The position numbers were made by a program, and so were the translations under genes. Below, one piece after another: positions 14,485 through 20,856 of a stretch of 20,856 nucleotides of DNA (its first letter is position 1; the number at the start of each line of letters is the position of its first letter). Origin of the DNA: a virus; the IMG/VR virus record IMGVR_UViG_3300027752_001137, positions 1 through 20,856 of that record; one strand, given 5' to 3'. The notes under the pieces were generated by a model that was given only the letters and a program-made list of their open reading frames with translations, was not told where the DNA came from and ran no database searches.

Positions 14485-15623
14485 ACATTGATTTTAAAAT
14501 AAAAGACATTCTCGATCGAGAATCAAAAAGACAAGATAATACCATCGAGCTTATAGCAAGTGAAAACTATGCCAGCAAAGCAGTAATGGAATTAAGCGGA
14601 AGTATATTTACAAATAAGTATGCTGAAGGTTATCCAGGCAAACGTTATTATAACGGTTGCAATCACATGGATGAAATTGAAACCATGGCAATCGAAGAAG
14701 TTACTAAACTGTTTGGTTGCAACTTTGCTAATGTACAACCGCATTGTGGTGCTAATGCCAATACAGCAGTATTCCAGGCATTTTTAAACCCAGGTGATAC
14801 TATACTTGGAATGGATTTAGCAAGTGGCGGACATTTAAGTCACGGAAGCCCTCCAAATATATCAGGCAAGATTTATGATGCACACTCTTATGGTGTTGAA
14901 GAGGATGGCTTAATTAACTATGATGAAGTTTTGATGTTAGCAGAACGTCATAAACCTAAAATGATCATTGCAGGTGCAAGTGCATATCCAAGACAAATCG
15001 ACTGGAAAGCGTTTAGAGAAATTGCTGACTCAGTCGGTGCATTGTTGTTGGTAGATATGGCACACTACTCAGGTCTTGTAGCAGGTAAGTGTTACGATAG
15101 TCCTATTCAGTATGCTGATGTTGTAACAAGTACAACACACAAGACCTTACGCGGTCCTAGGGGCGGTATTATACTGTGGAACAATGCGGAATACAGCAGA
15201 CGTATTAACAGTGGTATATTCCCTGGTACACAAGGTGGTCCGTTAATGAATCAGATTGCAGCAAAAGCTCAATGTTTTGTAGAAGCTAATACAAAAGAGT
15301 TTGAGGACTATGCTCACAATGTTTTACTTAATGCTAGAGCATTTGCAAATCAACTTACAGCAAACGGATTTAATTGCTTGACAGGAGGCACAGATTCGCA
15401 TATAATATTACTTGATTTAACAAATAGAGGAATTAGCGGAAAAGATGCAGCTGACCAATTAGAGGAGTCAGGCATTACTGTTAATAAAAATGGTATACCA
15501 GATGATCCTAGAAGTTTTACAGAAACAAGTGGTATTAGATTAGGTACTGCGGCTGAAACAACTAAAGGACATGACGCTAACTGGTTTATACAACTAGCAG
15601 ATAAGATTGCAGATATTATATAA
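14481..15623 (+). CDS. glyA: Serine hydroxymethyltransferase
   Basis: PLP enzyme that turns serine and tetrahydrofolate into glycine and methylene-THF, the one-carbon donor for ThyX. The 380-residue product (bacterial GlyA about 415) shows ELIASENY at 23-30, TNKYAEGYPGKRYYNGC at 44-60, QPHCGANAN at 86-94, and the PLP site STTHKTLRGPRGG with Lys221. GIFPGTQGGP and a C-terminal SGIRLGTAA segment follow. All core motifs remain, so it appears functional, with a somewhat trimmed length. The start is ATG 14481, overlapping the previous stop (ATGA); an upstream in-frame GTG is less likely. Its 3' third carries a perfect promoter (P5). The TAATG overlap links it to the next gene. Confidence 0.95.
   Translation: MNIDFKIKDILDRESKRQDNTIELIASENYASKAVMELSGSIFTNKYAEGYPGKRYYNGCNHMDEIETMAIEEVTKLFGCNFANVQPHCGANANTAVFQAFLNPGDTILGMDLASGGHLSHGSPPNISGKIYDAHSYGVEEDGLINYDEVLMLAERHKPKMIIAGASAYPRQIDWKAFREIADSVGALLLVDMAHYSGLVAGKCYDSPIQYADVVTSTTHKTLRGPRGGIILWNNAEYSRRINSGIFPGTQGGPLMNQIAAKAQCFVEANTKEFEDYAHNVLLNARAFANQLTANGFNCLTGGTDSHIILLDLTNRGISGKDAADQLEESGITVNKNGIPDDPRSFTETSGIRLGTAAETTKGHDANWFIQLADKIADII
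15378..15406 (+). promoter_or_regulatory. Perfect sigma-70 promoter P5 inside glyA (TTGACA-17-TATAAT)
   Basis: TTGACA at 15378-15383 and TATAAT at 15401-15406, 17 bases apart, match consensus fully although they lie inside glyA codons. The transcript would begin near 15413, about 210 bases before the gene at 15623, so it can serve that gene independently of P4. No ORF of note starts right behind it, so a small RNA or a long leader is also possible. Confidence 0.75.
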
Positions 15624-16192
15624 TGAAAATAAATTTTGATGTAGACATTGACATGGCGAATAGAGAAGACTTTCTCAGATTAGTCAAGCATACGCCTGCA
15701 AGTATTGAAAAGGATAGTAAGTTTACTAAACACAATACTGGTGTCTACTTTCAGAACATTCCTAAATTTCCATTAGAAGGCTATAGCACAATAGATCACA
15801 AACAAGCAGAACAAGAAGGTTGGTTTAAAGTTGACTATCTTAATAACAGTGTGTATTCTGATATTGTAGACGAAGCACATCTTAATAAACTACTTGCAAT
15901 GGCACCAATGTGGGAGTTACTACAACATAGCGAAGTAGTATCGAAACTGTATCATGTAAGTAACTATTTAAATGTGTTACAAGACTATAAACCTACTACT
16001 GTCAATGAACTAGCAATGATACTTGCTATTATTAGACCCGGTAAGAAACATCTGTTAGGTAAGAGTTTTGATGAGATAGAAAGGACTGTTTGGGTTAAAC
16101 CTGAATCAGGCGAATACTATTTTAAGAAGGCTCATGCTATTGCATTTTCTACAGCAATTGTAGTGCAATTAAATAGGCTTTGCGAAATCTAG
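15623..16192 (+). CDS. Phage protein of unknown function (189 aa)
   Basis: A 189-residue protein starting inside the glyA stop (TAATG), so its translation is coupled. It appears cytoplasmic, with no signal or membrane segment. The middle, with LAMAPMWELLQHSEVVSKLYH and then TVNELAMILAIIRPGKKHLLGKSF, has a helical look and a block that loosely resembles a conserved ALIRPG segment of bacterial DNA polymerase III alpha (DnaE). This is a hint of DNA-related function, not an assignment. I recall related proteins in other marine T4-like phages, always unnamed. P5 inside glyA may provide its own transcript. Its stop shares bases with the stop of the convergent minus-strand gene. Confidence 0.82.
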   Translation: MKINFDVDIDMANREDFLRLVKHTPASIEKDSKFTKHNTGVYFQNIPKFPLEGYSTIDHKQAEQEGWFKVDYLNNSVYSDIVDEAHLNKLLAMAPMWELLQHSEVVSKLYHVSNYLNVLQDYKPTTVNELAMILAIIRPGKKHLLGKSFDEIERTVWVKPESGEYYFKKAHAIAFSTAIVVQLNRLCEI

Positions 16193-16560
16193 TCTAAACG
16201 CTTGATGTTTTGCAACTGAATCCCTCTACGTTTAATACGTTTCTTTAACATATTTTGTAAAGTAGTCATTGGACCAAACATATGGTCTACATCTTTCATA
16301 ACCATTGTGGTTAGATACTTTTGAAAAGGTCTCATCTCATGATGTAGGAATACGTCAATTGGTAATATCCGATTAGACTCCCACCACCATGTTTCTCCCA
16401 AACTTATAAACAAAGCTCTAATGTCTTTGTTAGGCATCTTTGATAAATCATACATGGTTAAGATTGTATTATCATAATTCACAACAATCCCATAGTACTC
16501 TGACTTTGCGTAAGTTAATCCGGTAATAAAAGGAAATTGTTCTTGGTTGATTTCTTGCAT
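16189..16560 (-). CDS. Phage protein of unknown function on the minus strand (123 aa)
   Basis: The only convincing minus-strand gene. The 123-residue product has a globular N-terminal region (FITGLTYAKSEYYGIVVNY), a conserved-looking LGETWWWESNRILPIDVFLH centre, and a basic tail (MLKKRIKRRGIQLQNIKR), consistent with nucleic-acid contact. I recall proteins of this type, with GETWWWESNR, in marine T4-like phages; the role is unknown. Its stop overlaps that of the convergent gene. Upstream, on its own strand, no ribosome site is visible, but GGTAAATA (16573-16566) lies five bases before the ATG, the same spacing seen in front of uvsW; it may be a late-type leaderless start. Confidence 0.75.
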   Translation of the reverse strand: MQEINQEQFPFITGLTYAKSEYYGIVVNYDNTILTMYDLSKMPNKDIRALFISLGETWWWESNRILPIDVFLHHEMRPFQKYLTTMVMKDVDHMFGPMTTLQNMLKKRIKRRGIQLQNIKRLD

Positions 16561-16582
16561 AACGATATTTACCTAACAGATA

Positions 16583-16590
16583 GATAAATA
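16583..16590 (+). promoter_or_regulatory. Late-type promoter motif GATAAATA
   Basis: GATAAATA differs by one base from the T4 late -10 TATAAATA recognised by gp55-modified RNA polymerase. It lies 24 bases before the ATG at 16615, in the short divergent gap, and the same octamer precedes the gene at 19847. No -35 is expected for this type. Confidence 0.6.
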
Positions 16591-16614
16591 CTGTAACAGA
16601 AAGGTATATATTTT

Positions 16615-17403
16615 ATGAATCCTGCCAATAACAGATTATTTTTATACGAAGATTCAATAGATCTCGTAATTACTGCCGACAACTTATATGTGGACAACAA
16701 ACCAATGAACAATAAATCAATAATAGCACACAAAGGTTTAGCTAATACAATCAACTTTAATATTAGGAACCGTGATAGAAAATTACAACCTGTATTTACA
16801 GATGAGGTTGTTGCATACATGGTAAACCCTGCAACTCGTAAAAGATTACTTTCTAAAAGATTAGAAGTAACTAGCGACGCAGGAATGGTTAAACTACACC
16901 TAACAGCAGGCGACTTGCAAGATATTGATGCAGGCTTATACAGACTATATGTAACTAGGACCAATGCAGAAGGCACAGACCTTCCAGTTTATTCAAATCA
17001 AAATAATGATGTTGCTTTAGATATTGAAATATCAGAACAAGCAGTTTTAGATCCTATACCTACACAATTTAATGTAACAATGACAGAACCATCTAATAAT
17101 GTATTTGTTTCAAGTGCGTTCTTTGGTAACTTGGACAGCAACTTTAAGAATGCTCAACATAGTGTTGCAATATATCACTCAACTTACACAGGCAATATTA
17201 AAATACAAGCAAGCCTCATGCAAACATCTCCTCAAGGCGACGATAGACATGCTGACTGGTTTGATGTAGTTAGTAATATTGCTATTGCAGGAACATCAGA
17301 TATATTACATAAAACTTTTGCAGTTAATTGTAATTGGGTACGAGTAATAAGTTACCCAGCCGATGCCAACAGCACTATTTCCAATATTCACGTAAGAAAC
17401 TAA
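16615..17403 (+). CDS. Possible virion structural protein (262 aa)
   Basis: A 262-residue protein with a beta-rich look: many short alternating strands, few Cys, and repeated Asn/Thr/Ser turns. The first half (about 1-145) reads like a fibre or baseplate beta-domain, with DSIDLVITADNLYVDNK, NTINFNIRNRDRK and then DAGLYRLYVTRTNAEG; this recalls BppU-like N-terminal domains of tail-associated proteins. The second half (about 150-262) forms a further beta-sandwich-like region ending in CNWVRVISYPADANSTISNIHVRN. No signal peptide is present. The GATAAATA late-type motif 24 bases ahead supports expression with virion genes. AAAGG at 16600-16604 is a modest ribosome site. No database support is available, so the call is by pattern and promoter. 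Confidence 0.6.
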   Translation: MNPANNRLFLYEDSIDLVITADNLYVDNKPMNNKSIIAHKGLANTINFNIRNRDRKLQPVFTDEVVAYMVNPATRKRLLSKRLEVTSDAGMVKLHLTAGDLQDIDAGLYRLYVTRTNAEGTDLPVYSNQNNDVALDIEISEQAVLDPIPTQFNVTMTEPSNNVFVSSAFFGNLDSNFKNAQHSVAIYHSTYTGNIKIQASLMQTSPQGDDRHADWFDVVSNIAIAGTSDILHKTFAVNCNWVRVISYPADANSTISNIHVRN

Positions 17404-17410
17404 AAAACAA

Positions 17411-17439
17411 TTGACTTTGTAATATAACTCTGCTATAAT
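17411..17439 (+). promoter_or_regulatory. Consensus sigma-70 promoter P6 for primase (leaderless start)
   Basis: TTGACT at 17411-17416 and TATAAT at 17434-17439 have a 17-base spacer; TGC directly before the -10 is also an extended -10. The expected start is around 17446, which coincides with an in-frame ATG. The ATG at 17440 lies directly after the -10 and would not be transcribed. Confidence 0.87.
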
Positions 17440-17445
17440 ATGCCT

Positions 17446-18423
17446 ATGAGTGTGGATTCAGTAGTAGAGCAAGTACATAGATTATTAGTAGATAATCTCC
17501 CAGTGCGTAGTAGCAGTACTCCAAGTGGCTGGAAAACTTTTGATTGCCCTGTGTGCAGTGACAACCGCAAACGTGCAGGTGTTATAGCAAACGGTGCAAA
17601 GATTAGTTTCCATTGTTTTAACTGCGGACACAAGACAGGGTGGTCACCTAACCCTTACATGGGCAAGAAGTATAAAGACTTAGCAATGAAGTTAGGTGCA
17701 ACAACTGCTGACGTGCATGCGGTGCAAGTAGAGATGCTAAAGTTAGGCGACGAGTTAAATGTTGCAGAAGGTGACGAGTATGTATACAGTTTTAGTAAGT
17801 TTGATTCTGTTCCACTACCAGATAATGTGCAAACACTAGAAAGTTTAGCAGATGGACATGAGTTAAAAGAGTATGCAAGGCAACGTGGCGTACTAGGTGT
17901 TTATCCGTTACTACATTTCTCTGATATGGCAAACAAGAAACGTGTTATTATACCATTCATGTATAACAACGAACTCGTAGGATGGACCGGAAGACATATA
18001 AATCCACCTACAAAAGAAACACCTAAGTTCTTGAATAATATAAAAGCAGGCTATGTGTTTAACGTAGATGCATTTGCAGGTACAGAAAGAGAAATAGTTA
18101 TTGTGACAGAAGGTATATTTGATGCAATACTAGTAGACGGTGTTGCTGTACAAGGAAATGCAGTAAGTCCAGAGCAAGCACAATTGATAGACAAGTTAGG
18201 AAAACGTGTTATACTATGTCCAGACAGAGATAGTGCAGGTAAAGATTTAATCGAGCAAGCAATAACACTTGATTGGGAAATAAGTTTCCCGCCGTGGGAT
18301 AAAGATGTAAAAGATGCAGCCGATGCTGTATCCAAATATGGTAGACTTTTAACAGTTGCGAGTATAATTAAACATGCTACCAAAAATAAAATGAAATCAC
18401 AAGTTAAGATGAGGATGTTATGA
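17446..18423 (+). CDS. gp61: DnaG-type DNA primase (gp61-like)
   Basis: Makes RNA primers for lagging-strand synthesis and works with the gp41 helicase. The 325-residue product (T4 gp61: 342) has an N-terminal zinc ribbon with Cys34, Cys37, Cys57 and Cys60 (CPVC...CFNCGHK). A catalytic TOPRIM fold follows: VTEGIFDAI with Glu222 and CPDRDSAG with Asp260 and Asp262. It therefore looks complete. The start is taken as ATG 17446, because promoter P6 would start transcription there; the in-frame ATG at 17440 lies between the -10 and the predicted start. There is no ribosome site, in agreement with a leaderless message. The end overlaps the helicase start as ATGA, giving a coupled primase-helicase pair. 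Confidence 0.93.
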   Translation: MSVDSVVEQVHRLLVDNLPVRSSSTPSGWKTFDCPVCSDNRKRAGVIANGAKISFHCFNCGHKTGWSPNPYMGKKYKDLAMKLGATTADVHAVQVEMLKLGDELNVAEGDEYVYSFSKFDSVPLPDNVQTLESLADGHELKEYARQRGVLGVYPLLHFSDMANKKRVIIPFMYNNELVGWTGRHINPPTKETPKFLNNIKAGYVFNVDAFAGTEREIVIVTEGIFDAILVDGVAVQGNAVSPEQAQLIDKLGKRVILCPDRDSAGKDLIEQAITLDWEISFPPWDKDVKDAADAVSKYGRLLTVASIIKHATKNKMKSQVKMRML

Positions 18424-19805
18424 GTACAAGTATTAAAGAATATAACCAAGACATTGAGAGAATGTTTATTCAGTTCCTCATGAGCGACCATGATTTGTTT
18501 GCTAGATGTCAGGCTATTATAGCACCAGCATATTTTAGTAGAAAGTTTAGAGGCACTATTGAGTTAATGCTTCAGCACAGTAACGAGTACAACAGTGTTC
18601 CTACATTAGATCAATTAAATGCTGTAGGTGGACAAGGTATTACACTTATAGATAACGTTACTCCGGATCACCAGAACTGGTTTATGGATGAGTTTGAAAC
18701 TTTTTGCAGACACAAAGCACTTGAGATAGCAATTATTGAAAGCACAGACTTACTTGAAAACAAAGATTACGGTGCAGTAGAAAATAAGATTAAAGAGGCT
18801 GTACAAATAGGTTTAGTAAAAGACTTAGGACTAGAGTACTTTGAAAATCCCAAAGAAAGATTAGAATGGATTAAAGCACAGAGTGGTGCAACAAGCACAG
18901 GCTGGAAAGGCATTGATCAAAAGTTATACGGTGGCATGAATAGAGGTGAGATTAATATCTTTGCCGCACCAAGTGGCGGTGGTAAAAGTTTGTTCTTGCA
19001 GAACCTAGCAATTAATTGGGCATTAGCAGGACTTAATGTTGTATACATTAGTTTAGAACTTAGTGAGCAACTTATTAGTATGCGTTTAGATGCAATGGTT
19101 ACTGGATACAGCACTAGAGAAATAATGAAGAACATTGATGATGTTGATCTTCGTGTACAAATGAAGGCAAAGAGTGCTGGTAAGTTCCGTGTTAAGCAAA
19201 TGCCAAGTGGTATTAACGCAAATGACATTAGAGCATTCTTACGTGAATACGAAATACAGTGTGGTGAGAAAGTAGATGCATTGTTAGTAGACTACTTAGA
19301 CTTAATGATGCCTATCAGTGCTAAGATATCAGCAGAAAATATGTTTGTTAAAGACAAATACATATCAGAGGAGTTGCGTAACTTAGCAATGGAACGTGAT
19401 ATACTACATGCAACAGCATCGCAGTTAGGTAGAAGTGCAGTAGAAGAAGTAGAATACGATCACAGTCATATTGCAGGTGGTATTAGTAAGATCAACACAG
19501 CAGATAATGTAATTGGTATCTTTACAAGTAACGCAATGCGTGAAAGAGGTAGATATCAGGTACAGTTTATGAAAACACGTTCTAGTGCAGGTGTCGGTAG
19601 CAAAGTAGATCTCAAATTTAGCACAGATACTTTAAGAATTGAAGACTTAGAGGAAGGTGATGAGGATGCAATGACAGTTACTACAAGTAGTTTAGTTGAC
19701 CAACTAAAAAGAAACAATAGTATTAAAGCAGATGATAGTGGAAACAAAGATACTATTAAACAAGCAATGAATATGCGAGAGTTTTTATCCAAGAATGACG
19801 ACTAG
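18420..19805 (+). CDS. gp41: DnaB-like replicative helicase (gp41-like)
   Basis: A hexameric 5'-to-3' helicase that opens the replication fork and stimulates primase. The 461-residue product (T4 gp41: 475) has an N-terminal helical domain (about 1-140), then the RecA-like core: Walker A APSGGGKS at 183-190, a Walker B-type LLVDYLDLM near 295, and a later glutamine-containing ATASQLGRSAVEE segment like DnaB motif H3. A NVIGIFTSN region and a variable acidic tail follow. All core motifs are present, so it appears active. It overlaps the primase by four bases (ATGA) and is transcribed from P6. The pairing with primase strengthens both assignments. Confidence 0.94.
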   Translation: MSTSIKEYNQDIERMFIQFLMSDHDLFARCQAIIAPAYFSRKFRGTIELMLQHSNEYNSVPTLDQLNAVGGQGITLIDNVTPDHQNWFMDEFETFCRHKALEIAIIESTDLLENKDYGAVENKIKEAVQIGLVKDLGLEYFENPKERLEWIKAQSGATSTGWKGIDQKLYGGMNRGEINIFAAPSGGGKSLFLQNLAINWALAGLNVVYISLELSEQLISMRLDAMVTGYSTREIMKNIDDVDLRVQMKAKSAGKFRVKQMPSGINANDIRAFLREYEIQCGEKVDALLVDYLDLMMPISAKISAENMFVKDKYISEELRNLAMERDILHATASQLGRSAVEEVEYDHSHIAGGISKINTADNVIGIFTSNAMRERGRYQVQFMKTRSSAGVGSKVDLKFSTDTLRIEDLEEGDEDAMTVTTSSLVDQLKRNNSIKADDSGNKDTIKQAMNMREFLSKNDD

Positions 19806-19810
19806 CAAAT

Positions 19811-19818
19811 GATAAATA
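19811..19818 (+). promoter_or_regulatory. Late-type promoter motif GATAAATA (second copy)
   Basis: The identical octamer as at 16583-16590, six bases after the helicase stop and 28 bases before the GTG start at 19847. It marks a change from replication genes to genes likely expressed late. Confidence 0.6.
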
Positions 19819-19846
19819 GTGTTAAGCCTATTTACAGGAGCGTAAT

Positions 19847-20122
19847 GTGCGAAAAACTCGTAGCATAATTGAAGAACTAAATCTTATTTCAGTCGATCGA
19901 GACAGAAATCATGCGGTTGAGAACCGCGGCGAACACCTTATTGAAAGTGTAATACATTTAATTGAACGAATTGAAGCAAATTACAATGAGGACCAAGCCA
20001 AAGATTTAACTAATCGTATAGTCAATAGTATTCGTGCTAAAGATTCTTCCAAATTCGCCCGAGGCATTAAAAAAGTAATTAAAGAGAGCCAACGGGAAGA
20101 TAAGAATGAATCAAATTCGTAA
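19847..20122 (+). CDS. Small phage protein of unknown function (91 aa), GTG start
   Basis: A 91-residue, largely helical and charged protein. The start is GTG at 19847: AGGAG (19836-19840) lies ahead at good spacing, and the ATG two bases earlier opens only a seven-codon frame. The protein begins with RKTRSIIEELNLISVDRDRNH, continues with amphipathic helices that could form a coiled coil (HLIESVIHLIERIEANY), and ends in a basic, then acidic tail. It follows a late-type GATAAATA motif, so a virion or assembly role is plausible. I recall similarly sized proteins at this position in marine T4-like phages, with no known role. It overlaps the following gene by 17 bases. Confidence 0.75.
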   Translation: MRKTRSIIEELNLISVDRDRNHAVENRGEHLIESVIHLIERIEANYNEDQAKDLTNRIVNSIRAKDSSKFARGIKKVIKESQREDKNESNS

Positions 20123-20856
20123 AGATATAAATTTAATAACAGAAAGTATTAAGATAGATGAAGCCTGGCAAGAACTGCCTAGTTCTGTTAGAGAAGATTT
20201 AAATACGTTAGTTAGCGAATTAAGTAAACTTAATGAAGCAGCACTTGCCCCAGAACAAATACAAAGTGTATTTCAAAGCCTAGTTACTACAAGAGGCGAA
20301 GGTGGCAACACTGCTCAAATAGCAAAAAAAGCCCAACTTCAGTTAACACCATTATTTGCAAAAATAACTGGCAATCCTAAACTTAAAGCAATACTATCTA
20401 AAGTAGGTAACGCAGTACCTATTGAAAAATTAAAAGTACTGGTTGCAAAATTACCAGACCCTGCAGGCAAAAATGCATCAGCAGTTGTTGCTAGTATACA
20501 AAAAGGTGCCCAGTCAATTGAGAACGATGAAGACGTTGCAGCATTTAAGGGCTTGATGATGACAGTTATCACTATCGGAATGGGTGTTGCAGGCGCAGGC
20601 GGCCCAGCAATACTAGGTATTATCGGTACAACAGCAATATTTAGAACAGTAGTAGACAGTGCTATTAAAGCAGCCGCAGGCGGAACTGTAGCAGACATTG
20701 CTAAAGCAGCAGGTACAGGTTTAGCTAAAGGTGCTATTGCTGGCCTTGCAGGTAGCTTACTAGGTGGACTTGGAGATGTAGAAGTATCAGGCGATGAACA
20801 ACTAATGTCTGCATCTCTACCGACTCAGGCAATTGACGTTACTGCACCGTTAGAAG
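20106..20856 (+). CDS. Partial protein with Gly/Ala-rich hydrophobic centre (cut by right edge)
   Basis: The gene starts at ATG 20106 with GGGAAG at 20094-20099 ahead, overlaps the previous gene by 17 bases and runs open past the right edge; 250 residues are visible. The first 140 are helical and charged (MNQIRKDINLITESIKIDEAW..., then PLFAKITGNPKLKAILSKVGNAVP). From about 149 to 220 comes a Gly/Ala/Ile-rich region (GLMMTVITIGMGVAGAGGPAIL, later GLAKGAIAGLAGSLLGGLG) with segments long enough to span a membrane. There is no signal peptide. Candidates are a virion protein delivered with the genome or an internal head protein that contacts the membrane. It lies behind the second late-type motif. 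The end is unseen, so the family is open. Confidence 0.7.
   Translation, partial: MNQIRKDINLITESIKIDEAWQELPSSVREDLNTLVSELSKLNEAALAPEQIQSVFQSLVTTRGEGGNTAQIAKKAQLQLTPLFAKITGNPKLKAILSKVGNAVPIEKLKVLVAKLPDPAGKNASAVVASIQKGAQSIENDEDVAAFKGLMMTVITIGMGVAGAGGPAILGIIGTTAIFRTVVDSAIKAAAGGTVADIAKAAGTGLAKGAIAGLAGSLLGGLGDVEVSGDEQLMSASLPTQAIDVTAPLE

Noticed and set aside
18342-18368. Promoter at the end of primase (TAGACT-15-TATAAT)
   Set aside because: The -35 is poor and the spacer short, unlike the uniform 17-base set.
18051-18491. Minus-strand frame across the primase-helicase junction
   Set aside because: It covers the TOPRIM and helicase start codons of two confident genes and shows no domain.

Overview
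The window looks like the replication and metabolism segment of a T4-like myovirus from a marine setting that infects a Gram-negative heterotroph. The T4 core is recognisable by motif and order: a possible gp32 tail, UvsX, UvsY, a UvsW-type helicase, a probable gp62-like protein, gp61 primase and gp41 helicase. Several small unnamed proteins are of a kind I recall from marine T4-like phages. The Gram-negative host is inferred from a TonB-dependent outer-membrane receptor, a lipobox lipoprotein and textbook sigma-70 promoters. The DNA is AT-rich. I saw no tRNA, CRISPR array, insertion sequence or photosynthesis gene.

Layout: 1-2184 is a recombination cluster (gp32-like C-terminus, uvsX, a small acidic protein, uvsY). 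2185-3600 holds a 49-residue membrane protein and an AAA+ ATPase, each behind its own perfect promoter, closed by a strong intrinsic terminator. 3622-5223 encodes a complete TonB-dependent receptor. 5237-7985 carries uvsW and two unknown proteins. 8057-10207 is a tightly overlapping metK-apt-mtnN cluster, followed by a gp62-like gene, a zinc-finger gene and thyX (to 12046). 12136-13818 is a promoter-driven surface lipoprotein with DxNxDGxxD repeats, followed by an unknown acidic protein, a MazG-like protein, glyA and another unknown gene. One minus-strand gene (16189-16560) is followed by a possible structural gene behind a late-type promoter. Primase and helicase (17446-19805) follow, and then two genes, the last cut by the right edge, behind a second late-type promoter.

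How the parts may work together: UvsX, UvsY, UvsW, gp41 and gp61 serve recombination-dependent replication. GlyA can supply methylene-THF to ThyX, which makes dTMP without needing DHFR; the MazG-like protein may trim the nucleotide pool. MetK makes SAM, the MTA/SAH nucleosidase removes its by-products and releases adenine, and APRT turns adenine back into AMP. The receptor and the lipoprotein suggest that the phage changes the host cell surface, either to import a scarce nutrient or to block competing phages.

The most striking regulatory feature is a set of six TTGAC[A/T]-17 bp-TATAAT promoters with identical spacing. Two of them put the predicted transcription start almost on the AUG of uvsW and primase, so those mRNAs are probably leaderless. 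A separate GATAAATA motif precedes the genes that look late.
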